DNA from: Nemertoderma westbladi
Lineage: Eukaryota > Xenacoelomorpha > Nemertodermatida > Nemertodermatidae
Assembly (NCBI GenBank): GCA_032718475.1
Contig: JAUCBJ010008623.1
Coordinates: 1 to 64,000 of the forward strand
Direction of reading: 5' to 3'
DNA length: 64,000 bases
The translations under genes were made by a program, and so were the position numbers. This document shows, piece after piece, positions 54,822 through 64,000 of the stretch. The number at the start of each line of letters is the position of its first letter. Position 1 is the first letter of the stretch. The notes beneath the pieces are model-generated. The model saw only the letters and a list, made by a program, of their open reading frames with translations. It did not search any database and was not told the DNA's origin.

Positions 54822-55042
54822 CTATCTTCTTCGCTTTTTCCCCCTTCGGCCGCAGGTTAGCAAGGAGATAAAGGCCTCCCTGAAATCTGGATTAGCGTAC
54901 GCATAACAGAAGGGATTGACCGTTGAGTTTAGGTAACACAAGGAGTAACTGAAGTTATACAGATGGGGGTTTAAACATTCGTCGCAGAAAGACTTGATGA
55001 TTACAAAAGTACTAAATGGTGTCCAGCATATGATAAAAGCAC
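54822..55042 (-). CDS. Muscarinic-like receptor, last exon (TM6-TM7)
   Basis: The exon starts after TTTTCCTTAG and completes a Gly codon begun in the upstream exon. It encodes the TM6 end ([20 protein letters not shown]), an extracellular loop with CDEC, TM7 ([20 protein letters not shown]) with the NPxxY-type NPFCY, and a short basic tail ending GRRGKKRRR. FCDxC and CYxNSTVNPxCYA are hallmarks of muscarinic acetylcholine receptors. The usual muscarinic TM6 WTPYN is WTPFS here, so two ligand-pocket residues differ. It is the C-terminal exon of the gene whose TM4-TM5 exon lies at 60627-59702. Confidence 0.88.
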
Positions 55043-55689
55043 CTAAGGAAAACAATAAATAAGACATAATTTAAAAATAATATATTGAAATCGCCTCAAA
55101 ATTGTATACTTATATTTATATTTTAAATAATTTAATATAGTTCGTCTAATTTAAGAATTTCTAGCTGTAAGAATACTTTTTCAGTCTTTTTTTAGTAGGC
55201 CTACAAAATATACCGGTAGTACCTTATGCGGCGGATGAATTTATACGGCGGTTGAGAATTGTTTTTACGGTGGGAAGGATAACACTAGCGTCCATATAGG
55301 ACCACTAGTACACACTGGTTCTACTGTATATCAACCACCGACCATTATCTTTCAGTTCACTGGCGCTCTGTACCGGTGCAACAGTATGTCTAGTGTACAC
55401 TATGTACACGTACACGTCTATGTACAGTACACAGTATACCGTAGATAATCAGAGGCCTTTGTGTTTGTAGTCAGTCCTTCCACAGTGTGTGTAAACAGTA
55501 TGTTAACGACATTCAGAAATATTCAGTACGGTGCGAGTAGGCCTAAGCAAAACTGTTATAAACTAGAATCACTCCATGAAGATGTTGGTGGCGGGTACTG
55601 CTACTGCACTATTCTTAAAAATCGCTCATTTACGTTCTCTCATATTCACAGTCAGCTGGTGGAGGGGTTTTTATGTTTCAAGTAAAATG

Positions 55690-56100
55690 CACACATCTCC
55701 AACCAGACACTATATAACATTGGAGGTGTAGGCCTATCATTGGTGGCCAAGATTGCCACTTGGATAAAGCCGCCTCCGCTTTGCAGGACATTGTTTCAGC
55801 CTGTGCACAATCTAGTGCTTTTGCACCCCCATGGAGAAAATAAGAATGGCGGACAACCCATGACTTTCGGAGAAGCCTCTTGAAAGACACTGAAAGACAC
55901 CTTGCACATGGGTATAATCTAGCGAAAGTCATGGGGGATATGTGGTTGTGGAGGTTCAACTTTGTTGATAAGCCGGCATAGCGTTCTTTATGCACGCTGC
56001 ATTGGGCTTGTCAATTGTGGTTTGCGTGGTGGTTGCAAAATATTTTTGTTAAGCTGGCATAGCATCTCAATGTGCAGTTTCAATGCAGCAGGCCGATTAT
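55690..56100 (+). mobile_element. LINE T1-type 3' remnant
   Basis: Decayed T1 sequence: CCAACCAGACACTATATAAC, TTGGAGGTGTAGGCCTATC, CGCCTCCGCTTTGCAGGACA, a GTGCACAATCT..CACCCCCATGG block, and the 3' region GGCATAGC..CAATGCAGCAGGCCGAT. It shares the GTGGTTTGCGTGGTGGTTGC-like insert with the copy at 38735-39056. Multiple indels abolish coding. Confidence 0.75.
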
Positions 56101-57860
56101 AAATAGACAAATTTGTTCTCTATAAATTTGATACTGTATTTTATAAACCAGTTGAATGTTGCAGTTAAATTATATATGGCATGTCAATCACTCATTCGCA
56201 TAATAATTTTGTGCAATAATTGCATTAAACGTTACAACTAACAGCAGATGTTGGGTAACCAACAGACAATAGACAGTATTTTGGAAGCATAGTAACAATC
56301 AATTATGATTCATATACTAGTGTTTGGGTCCCGTATTGTTTATTGCATTTGGTTCCAATAATAGACGAGTGGATCTCATTACAGTTAGTGGTGAGCTTGA
56401 GAAAATGCTAAACCGTCATCAGCCTGTAATTGTCTAAAGACATGCAATAATTGTAGTCTGAACAGTGTTGAAATTTGTACAAACTGCAATATTAAAAAGT
56501 AAATATTTGTAGATTGAATATGAACGAGATTTAGTATTAAAAGTCTGCCAATGTCAATGAACTTTGCTTGAATTTGGAAAGAGATACAATAATAATGTCC
56601 AATTTGGAATGAATTCCGTGACCATGCCGCAAATATAGAAAGCGTAGCTACTAAAATGCATCCAGAACATATTACATCGATTTCAGTGAATGATCTTGGC
56701 CGTTTGCATTGTAGTGTTACTAGTAAATTATTCACCCATGTGAATGATGAATAATAGTGTAGCTCATTTCTCCATATGGAAATTGAGTCCCATTGTAAAT
56801 GTGCGACTTTATCCAACCCGATTTAGTGTGAACAATCAATACGACTGCGGCGCTATTAACTATTGTACCCGGTTAATAAACGATAAACCCTAGCTATAGC
56901 GACGGCATTGTATTACGGCCAGCATTAATTCGGGCTGTCAGATCAAAAAGAATATGATTTAACACCAGCTGAGTTTTGATTCCCAATATGTCGAGATTAA
57001 TATATCTAGAATTAATAACCCGAACCCGCGTTCCCGCCCCCCCTACACCCCTGTTGTGAAGGCAACCAGCGCAGCGATGCTCATTATTTCGGATCATCTG
57101 TTCTGTTGCGCCATATTTCCGGAGTTAGGTGTTCATTACTACTGTATAAATGGCCACGCTTTACTTGTAAATGTCTTTTCATTCTGAGATTTACGTCATA
57201 TTAATACGGTAGTGTTGCATGGCTGTAGGGAATTAATTGTTAATTCGTCTGTGAATCAACATTACCTGCTTACATTCATTAGCTATTGTTAAATTTGACT
57301 TTGGCCATCTTTAGGATTGGAATAATTATTAGAGTTGACGATAATTATTACAGACGTAAATGTGGGGGCAGAGACCCGGTCTCACAAAAATTAATTTATG
57401 AAAGCGAAAAAATAAAGAAAATGGTGGAGCCGGTCATGTAATTTTACATGATAATCATCAAATCTGAGTTGGTCTCACTAAGGGGACGTTGTGTTGTTGA
57501 AGTAGAATCTTCGCTTTCTGAATCATACGATCATACAATTATGTCTATTTTGTTGTGCTGTTGATGCACCAGGTTAGTAAATAAGAAAATAGTATTTGAG
57601 TTGAGAAAACCCGGCATGAACCTAAGTATAACGCCTATTTGTTTTATCTAAACTAAACGCTTATAATTTAATACAAATTTTAGTGCTACAAGATGGAACT
57701 TAATTCACATATTCACATTAACTTAGTTCACATAATTACAGTAGTACTTTTGCATTTTTAAATGCTAGAACGTTAAAACAATAAAGTAAGAGAGTTGACC
57801 ACCCCAGAATTTCTACATATTAAATGCTCATAAAGCACAATATTGATTAGTAAAGTTTCT

Positions 57861-57953
57861 GTCGTAGGTTTATTGGTTGTCGTAGGTTTATTGGTTGTCG
57901 TAGGTTTATTGGTTGTCGTAGGTTTATTGGTTGTCGTAGGTTTATTGGTTGTT
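57861..57953. repeat. 18-bp minisatellite, left block
   Basis: About five units of TTTATTGGTTGTCGTAGG. The same unit forms a second block at 58812-58948 on the other side of the 412-bp tandem units. The period is 18, so the array is open in several frames and gives short LLVVVG or NKPTTT repeats that are not regarded as genes. Confidence 0.9.
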
Positions 57954-58193
57954 GATAGTAACAATGTGTTGGCAAGCTGTATTTTTCGAGGTGTTTGTTA
58001 TTATACATTTATTACAAGAAGGGATCTAGGGGTCTTAACCTCGAATGATAAGTTTATTTTACCGAAAATAACTTATCTTTTATTGGCGCAATTGTAGGAC
58101 TAATCCCATCACATGCGTACTTTTTAACCGGGTAGTGTACAAATTTAGGAATCGCGTAATTTTTCTTGAAATTAATATCTCATATCTCTCCAA

Positions 58194-58236
58194 ACCACGT
58201 ACGCGTTTCGACCTTACTGGGTCTCATCAGCGTGGT
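58194..58236 (-). ncRNA. Hammerhead ribozyme, copy 1
   Basis: The minus strand reads ACCACG (stem I, 5' strand), CTGATGA, GACC-CAGTAA-GGTC (stem II with a 6-nt loop), GAAA, then CGCGT, then A, then CGTGGT (stem I, 3' strand, fully complementary to ACCACG). All invariant core residues of the hammerhead are present. The cleavage triplet would be GUA, which fits NUH, between 58200 and 58199. Stem III is only ACGCGT, a self-complementary hexamer, so it may work best as a dimer, as described for short-stem-III type I hammerheads. Activity is inferred from structure. Confidence 0.85.
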
Positions 58237-58239
58237 GTC

Positions 58240-58300
58240 GGATTCGAACCTGGGACCTCGAGGCGGAAGCCGAGACTACAACCACTAGGCCACAGGTTCT
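58240..58300 (-). repeat. tRNA-like Pol III promoter region, copy 1
   Basis: On the minus strand TGGCCTAGTGG (58292-58282) matches the A box and GGTTCGAATCC (58250-58240) matches the B box, 31 bp apart as in tRNAs. It lies directly upstream of the hammerhead in the same orientation. The cloverleaf is incomplete, so it is tRNA-derived rather than a tRNA gene. Confidence 0.8.
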
Positions 58301-58605
58301 TGAGATATGGAGTATTAATTTCAAAGACAGCTGCCATTTTATTAGCCCCTGATTTTTTGATTATTGATAGTAACAATGTGTTGGCAAGCTGTATTTTTCG
58401 AGGTGTTTGTTATTATACATTTATTATAAGAAGGGATCTAGGGGTCTTAACCTCGAATGATAAGTTTATTTTACCGAAAATAACTTATCTTTTATTGGCG
58501 CAATTGTAGGACTAATCCCATCACATGCGTACTTTTTAACCGGGTAGTGTACAAATTTAGGAATCGCGTAATTTTTCTTGAAATTAATATCTCATATCTC
58601 TCCAA

Positions 58606-58648
58606 ACCACGTACGCGTTTCGACCTTACTGGGTCTCATCAGCGTGGT
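58606..58648 (-). ncRNA. Hammerhead ribozyme, copy 2
   Basis: Identical to copy 1 in every core and stem position: ACCACG, CTGATGA, GACC-CAGTAA-GGTC, GAAA, ACGCGT, CGTGGT. The predicted cleavage is between 58612 and 58611. Confidence 0.85.
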
Positions 58649-58651
58649 GTC

Positions 58652-58712
58652 GGATTCGAACCTGGGACCTCGAGGCGGAAGCCGAGACTACAACCACTAG
58701 GCCACAGGTTCT
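58652..58712 (-). repeat. tRNA-like Pol III promoter region, copy 2
   Basis: Same A box (58704-58694) and B box (58662-58652) as copy 1, offset by 412 bp. Confidence 0.8.
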
Positions 58713-58811
58713 TGAGATATGGAGTATTAATTTCAAAGACAGCTGCCATTTTATTAGCCCCTGATTTTTTGATTATTGATATTTCTATTAGCCCCTGATT
58801 GGTTATTGGTT

Positions 58812-58948
58812 ATTGGTTGTCGTAGGTTTATTGGTTGTCGTAGGTTTATTGGTTGTCGTAGGTTTATTAGTTGTCGTAGGTTTATTGGTTGTCGTAGGTT
58901 TATGGGTTGTCGTAGGTTTATTGGTTGTCGTAGGTTTATTGGTTGTCG
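58812..58948. repeat. 18-bp minisatellite, right block
   Basis: About 7.5 units of TTTATTGGTTGTCGTAGG with two variant units (TTTATTAG, TTTATGGG). Same unit as the left block at 57861-57953, in the same orientation. Confidence 0.9.
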
Positions 58949-59311
58949 ATGTTTTACCACAAAAGCAGCAATTATTTTCCGGATTCATAAGCTGCATTCC
59001 CTAACTATATACAAAAGTTCAAGATCAGGTAAAGAAAAGAAGTAAAGTTTCTTATCATTTTTCCTTTCGTAGTTGGAGGAATTTATTTATTATTTGTTCA
59101 ATGAAAACTTTTGGATGACTCTCTAATATACTGTATATTCACTTAAAATGTATTACATTTGGTAAAGTCATGTGCTAAAGCAAGTAGTTTTTTATTAACG
59201 ATATGTTATGTAATACGTAGTGTTGGTTGTAAAATTACAGATAGGATTTGTTACAAATTTCCAATAAATGGTGCACTTGCTGCCGTAATTAAATATATCT
59301 GTGTTTGCCAA

Positions 59312-59336
59312 CCCCCCCCCCCCCCCCCCCCCCCCC
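59312..59336. repeat. Poly-C tract, 25 nt
   Basis: An uninterrupted C run within the receptor intron. Confidence 0.85.
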
Positions 59337-59701
59337 TGGGCTGTGATGTCTGTGATAAACATTAAAAAACCGTTGGTGAAAAACACTTGTAACTTGTAAT
59401 AATGGAATATCTAATACCGTCGAAGATTTTGTTGTATTCTCGGTGATGATAAGCGTGTTGGTAAAGCCTTGAACTCGTAAAGTTTTATATCATATACAAA
59501 TTATACATTTGTAAATGTATGTAAATATATACCAATTTTACCAATTTTATACAATTTATATATACTGTACAATTTTATAAAAGTTTTCTAATTGTGATTG
59601 AAAATTTTTTATACAATTTACATGACAATTTAAATATAGATTAGAGAATTACCCGGCATTATTGGGGCGAAGTTTTTAAAAATAAAACTCATGAAACTAA
59701 C

Positions 59702-60627
59702 CCAGAACCAAAGTAAGTGTTTGGGTCGCCCTCTTCTCTCTTTTCGATTGAGTTCTCTTCCTGTTGGCTGCGCTTGTTGCAGCGGCGTTTATGGATGGAC
59801 TCGGTTGCTGAGACAACTGCGCAGTTTCCACAGGAATGACTTGGAGTTCATGATCCTCCCAGTTATCCACAGAAACACCTTCATCCTCCTCTTCTTCTAC
59901 AGTAGATGGGGATCTTTCTTTTATCCTGAACGACGGCCATGTTATTCTAGATCTTTTGATTGAACTTTTGAGGCCAGATGCATTTTCGTCTGCTACAGAT
60001 TTATCAAAATTATATTCTACAGCGTGAATGTCAACATCCGCTTCGTGATTCTTCACTGTTTCCTCCGTGTCATTGTCAGGGTTTCGGCTCTTCAAGTTGT
60101 TATGCTTCTCTTCGAATCCGCTACTGGATGTGTTTATTGTGATAGACGGTAATACCGCTTCAACGATGTTTGGCTCTCGCGATACCTGCGTTGTAATTGT
60201 ACCGGGTGGCGATGAACTTGTGTCAGATATTCCACGACGAATCAACGCAACCTCTGCATATTGACCCCCAATACCACCGATCTGTGTAGTGCATTGATGT
60301 AGAGCTGCTATAGTCGATTTTTTACCCCTGACTTTGCGTTTTATTCTTCTAGCAATAGCGAATATCTTGTAGTAGATCACTAGTATTATCGGTAGCGGTA
60401 TCCAGTACACAAATACCGCTACTGCTGTTGTCACATAAGGGTTGTCGTTGTACTGGGTGTAGCAATCAGTCTCACTTACGGTTCTCATACCCACGAAATA
60501 TGGCCACCCTATGATTACAACAGAGAAGGTCACCAATGCCGTTATCCATGTTCCTATTATTGTGATAACCGCTATGGTTTTGTTCATGTTGTTTCGGTAG
60601 GAAACCGTGTTGCTAACACTCCAATAC
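59702..60627 (-). CDS. Muscarinic-like receptor, exon with TM4, TM5 and loop 3
   Basis: The exon starts after TTTGTTTCAG in the Arg codon of the DRY motif: the first base completes R, then YWSVSNTVSYRNN (second intracellular loop). TM4 is IAVITIIGTWITALVTF. The second extracellular loop has YFVGMRTVSETDCYTQY, whose YFVGxRTV and Cys are typical of muscarinic receptors. TM5 is TTAVAVFVYWIPLPIILVIY. A long third intracellular loop of about 200 residues, rich in Ser/Thr and charges, ends KREKRATQTLTLVL at the start of TM6. The donor is CTGG|GTTAGT, phase 1. TM1-TM3 exons are not in the window. Expected role: Gq- or Gi-coupled acetylcholine signalling at the plasma membrane. Confidence 0.9.
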
Positions 60628-61911
60628 CTGAAACAAAGTCGAGTAGTAATTACACATTGTGAAACATGGACAAAATTATGATTATTAGTAAATAATAATT
60701 TATTTGATATATATTGGACTTACACCAACTCTTCCATTATTTCGTTTTTTTTTATCTAAATAAAGAGTTTTGATCACCTTTGAAGTGTTTAAAGAATGAT
60801 ATATCAATTTTCACTTGCAGTTAATATAAAGTTAAAATTATACAGATTGTATTTATTTGATAGATGACAAAATAGGGGATGGGGCATTTTGTTGTTATAG
60901 ATCAATATCCTGACATCAGAACTGTAATCGGATCTATTTTTGTTTAATTTCCACTAATGAAATTTACTTCTCTTATCTTTAATTATCCCATGGCTTCGTA
61001 ATTTCCAATAATAGGAATTGACGTTAAGTAATATAAGTAACCAACTCTTTGGTAATAAATACTCTTGCAAATAATTCCAGTGGAAGTAAAGGGAAAATGG
61101 GTAAATTACTTCTCTGTAGGAAAGTAGTGGGATGTACCTGTTTGTTGGCCAAACTGCAGCCTAGTTGGTGAACTAATCAACGGCCAAGCAGATAATCAGT
61201 TTTTAATCCTTTGGCTGCTGTTCCTCGGCTCGGGGCAGCGCCTTGTTCCCCGGGTTCCAGGACATTTCTTTTACAATCAGTTGTAATTTAACTAATTTGC
61301 GAAACCTAATTTAGTTTCTGTTCAAAGAGAATAGCTAATTTTCGAGTATGTTTTTATTCTCTCACACTAATCAACTATTGTCTGGTTCTCTTTCACCAAA
61401 TGGATGTGAGAAGAGATGACAGAGAGGTCCGTATATACACCACTCCGAATTTTCTATTTCTCAATTCCTAAAACGAGCTAAGGGTTTAACTTGGCGAGAA
61501 TTCCATTTTAGCGAATCAATAATATGACGTTTCTGGGTTTTATGATAAAATAAGTGAAAGGAGCAGTTTACAGTGACACATATACCAACCAACATACTAA
61601 AATAATTATTTTGATTATAGTCGAAATTGACTTTCCTTTCACTTTCGATGTTAGATAAAGTTAATATCAAAATGTATCAATAATGATGTATTATCGTAGT
61701 TTTATATTATTTTATAAGTTGGTTGGATGCCATAGTCTTGGATCTATTAATTTTCGATACCTTATATGTAAATACACCAATATACCGGTAGTAAATATAA
61801 TTATCGGAATAAAATAAATACCATTAAAAAATCAAACATTTGTCTAAAACTCGTTTCATATCAGTTAGTATATAAGTCGATCTGGGGGTCTGCTAATTCT
61901 TCCAGTTCTAG
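60628..61911 (-). other. Upstream intron of the receptor gene, no exon found
   Basis: The acceptor of the TM4 exon lies at 60628. No TM1-TM3 coding segment or other gene was recognised; the sequence is AT-rich with scattered single-copy-looking DNA. Confidence 0.5.
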
Positions 61912-62620
61912 TTATGATAGGGTCGGAAGTAGGAATGTTACGAGCTGCAGTTCCATTATTATTACGTGAGTTGACTGTGTGACAGTATTATCTGTTAGAA
62001 ATCCTTTGGGTAATAATTCGGGTTCAATTTGTCTAATGAATATTCTATTTCGCCAGAGTACACCTGTGGAGTGGAGGTAAACTTTAGTCTGTATAGGCAA
62101 TGATTATTGGAACCAACTACCATGGATAATTTATCCCATCTCCGAGATAATGGATTTTGAACAATGACTGTTGAACCAGGTTGAATACACCCTAAAGGAA
62201 ATGAAGAATGGTCATAATAATACTTTCGTTTTTCAGCAGTTTGTAAACGGTTCTGATCAGCTATATTTGCATCCATCTGCCAATCTGCATCATAGGACCG
62301 CCAATGAGTAGGTATTAAAGATCTGAATGGGTGATCGAAAACGATTGGGCTGGTGATAAACCATCTTGATTAGGCGTATTGCGTAATTCTAGAAGGCCTG
62401 TTAAGAATTCCTGTGAATGGATATCACCGCCTGTTTTGGCTAATAAATAATTAATTTTTTTACATTACTTTCGGCATGTCCGTTTCCTCTTGGTCAGCTC
62501 CCATTTTACTCCCCATTCACTTAGGAAACGCTGCATTTCCTCTGCTTTAAATTGTTGGCCATGATCTGATGTTAAAATGTTGTATAGAATTATATTCTCT
62601 AAACGCCGTGGATTTTCAAA
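61912..62620 (-). pseudogene. Ty3/Gypsy integrase remnant
   Basis: The minus strand reads an integrase DDE segment (LTSDHGQQFKAEEMQRFLSE), then after frame damage GGDIHSQEFLTGLLELRNTP and NQDGLSPAQS, then the C-terminal domain (YYYDHSSFPLGCIQPGSTVI, SRRWDKLSMVVGSNNHCLYR). This is the K02A2.6-like integrase arrangement. Neither the rest of pol nor LTRs were found. Stops and frameshifts near 62440-62500 mark it as dead. Confidence 0.8.
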
Positions 62621-62704
62621 ATTTTATTTTATTCGAATTAACTTTGTTAAAGATTACATTGAGTCCTCATTTGTATTTGCTATATCTATTCGTACGATGA
62701 TTAG

Positions 62705-62790
62705 TCAAGTGGTTCAGTAGCTCAGTCGGTAGAGCGTTGGAAATTATATGTAGTGTGTATTGAGTTCGAATCCTAGTAGGTGCGAATTAT
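62705..62790 (+). repeat. tRNA-like head, composite element copy B
   Basis: An A-box-like TAGCTCAGTCGG at 62718-62729 and a B-box-like GAGTTCGAATCC at 62762-62773. The B-box region GAGTTCGAATCCTAGT is identical to copy A. It is followed by the same kind of CCAAT/TATA module. Confidence 0.65.
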
Positions 62791-62862
62791 TTTTTGTGCA
62801 GAATTTCAACTCATTTAAATTGACCGCTACAAATTAATTGCATTTGCTCGAGGTAAGATTAA

Positions 62863-63400
62863 CCAATGAGACTGTAGTTATTAGATTGTAACCAATGTCG
62901 TACAAGTTATATATTTGCTGGACCAATAGCTATCTTTAAAAACCTGTTAGAACTCATAGAACAATCGAGAATTTTCTCGATTGATTGCGGCACAAATTTG
63001 GTATAAAACCGCGATTTCGTTCATTAGTTATCTCACACACACTCAATTCACTTCAATATCTTTCTTTCTCAGTTACATTATTTCAGATTACATTGTTTAT
63101 TGTATAATAGTTATTGTTTGATTTTGTAATAAAAGTTAGAAATACTTGTCACATCTGCCCTTTTCTATCTGTTTTATCATGCTTCACCACGGTGAACTCA
63201 ACTGAGGGACAGGATGGCTGGCTAGACATCGGGCCGCAGCAATGAACGGGAACGTCTAAGGAATGTAGACAGGAGACAACCCGCAATATCATCTTAGTTA
63301 TTCGCCCATCGCCTGAAAGGTTAGACAGCGTTCGATGCCTTGCTACCTAAGTATAAGACCAAAGATCGAAGGTAGAGGTAGTGACACGCTGTACGCCTAA
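62863..63400 (+). promoter_or_regulatory. Promoter-like module, composite element copy B
   Basis: CCAAT boxes at 62863, 62892 and 62923, then TATAAAA at 63002, then TTAGTTATCTCACACACACT, aligning with the GGTTATCACATTCACTT segment of copy A. An AATAAA lies near 63130. A block GATGGCTGGCTAGAC with GGGCCGCAGCAATG near 63213-63244 matches copy A's GATGGCCGCCTAGACC with GGCCGTCAGCAATG. Similarity continues through CGCCC..GAAAGGTTAGAC. It may be the 5' end of a retroelement whose body lies beyond the window. Confidence 0.55.
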
Positions 63401-64000
63401 AATTACATCTAGGGACTGTACTGTTTTAATTCAGGAAAAACCGCAGTAGACCTTCATATTCCTACGGGGGGGAGAGCAGGCAGAGATACTAGTACGCAGA
63501 TAGGACGTAGGCACACCGGTACAAAGCATACACATTGGTAGGGTGCAGCAAACTGTACGCCTAACTCTTGCTAAGTACAGGTGCGTCTGCGACTATTTGT
63601 AGTACAACGGTGTCCATTGCATTAGAACTTGTAGGCTAGGAGGGTTACTGTGTTTCACCTGAATTAGGATTGTACCGTTCAGGCGGTAGGGCAGTTTACG
63701 ACTAGGCGCAAATAAATTGAGGCTAATTAGGGATACTAACATCTACCGTGTCCCCGCCGACATCCTGATAGGAAGTTACCAAGCCCACCTAGGTAACCAA
63801 AATTCTAGATAGGACGCCAGGCTAGCTATTAGTAACCGTACGCCTACTGTAGTAAACTAACACATTTCTTCTTAGTATTAGGGACCTGGTAAAATAAAAT
63901 TGCCGAATTCTGGGCGTAGCATTAACCTTATGCCTCAATTTGAGTCCTGGAAATACGCAAGAGGGGAAGGAGCCTTATCATTCGTGAGTATTGGACCTAC
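63401..64000. other. No gene recognised at the window end
   Basis: More GC-rich than average, no long frame. It may be the leader of composite element copy B. Confidence 0.35.

Larger units (their letters stand above)
57954..58777 (-). repeat. Tandem pair of 412-bp hammerhead/tRNA-like units
   Basis: Two head-to-tail copies (offset exactly 412 bp) that are almost identical; one visible difference is TTATTACAAG against TTATTATAAG. Read on the minus strand each unit contains a tRNA-like A box and B box and then a hammerhead ribozyme core. This is the layout of SINE-like and retrozyme hammerhead repeats. If transcribed through both copies, self-cleavage at the two sites (between 58612 and 58611, and between 58200 and 58199) would release a 412-nt monomer. 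No open reading frame of note. Confidence 0.85.
55043..59701 (-). other. Intron of the muscarinic-like receptor gene
   Basis: Bounded on the minus strand by GTTAGT (59701-59696) and TTTTCCTTAG (55043), phase 1. It is filled with repeats: a LINE T1 remnant (55690-56100), an 18-bp minisatellite on both sides of the tandem hammerhead units (57861-58948), and a 25-nt poly-C run. From 56101 to 57860 nothing further was recognised. Confidence 0.75.

Noticed and set aside
58135-58798. Plus-strand frames of 124 and 83 codons over the tandem units
   Set aside because: They cross the antisense of the tRNA-like and hammerhead region and are simply duplicated with the 412-bp unit; no protein family is recognised.
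57773-59004. NKPTTT and LLVVVG repeat frames
   Set aside because: Artefacts of the 18-bp minisatellite.

Overview
The window is eukaryotic nuclear DNA from an animal. It is AT-rich and has introns with GT..AG borders, AATAAA signals, several classes of retrotransposon, tRNA-derived short repeats and a muscarinic-type receptor. Nothing seen fixes the phylum; a marine or other invertebrate fits the retroelement families, but that is inference. Most of the sequence is mobile or repetitive DNA. Only two host genes could be supported.

Layout. From 1 to 9000 there is gene-free DNA with small tandem duplications, a large inverted-repeat structure (3619-6812) and a 22-bp minisatellite (7705-8286). 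A decayed Ty3/Gypsy gag-pol lies at 9174-11085, followed by two head-to-head fragments of one LINE family (11430-12275). From 12440 to 22250 a minus-strand non-LTR retroelement with an R2-like C-terminal zinc/nuclease region is split in two by a Ty3/Gypsy element with both LTRs (13346-18925), flanked by the 5-bp target duplication GTTAG. At 23018-23700 there is a tRNA-like head followed by a CCAAT/TATA promoter-like module; a diverged second copy sits at 62705-63400. A foldback DNA element with a 9-bp target duplication occupies 24053-25221. A nearly intact two-ORF LINE (30007-35012) is framed by a 12-bp target duplication.

Host gene 1 (plus strand, 36048-50330) is a leucine-rich-repeat, fibronectin-III, single-pass membrane receptor in at least four exons. 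Its upstream exon(s) are not identified. The introns are loaded with repeats. The second visible intron starts with about 100 copies of a 40-bp minisatellite that appears to have grown from the exon-2 splice donor itself. The exon-3 acceptor and donor are also locally repeated. Intron 1 carries a cluster of heat-shock-element-like inverted GAA/TTC units.

Host gene 2 (minus strand, 60627-54822) is the 3' part (TM4 to TM7) of a muscarinic-acetylcholine-receptor-like GPCR. Its 4.7-kb intron contains the most interesting object in the window: two tandem 412-bp units, each with a tRNA-like Pol III promoter followed on the same strand by a complete type-I-like hammerhead ribozyme core. This resembles the SINE-like or retrozyme hammerhead repeats known from some animals.

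Other unusual traits are eleven homopolymer C/G tracts of at least 16 nt (ten are C on the plus strand), long perfect palindromes, and heat-shock-like motifs inside two DNA elements.
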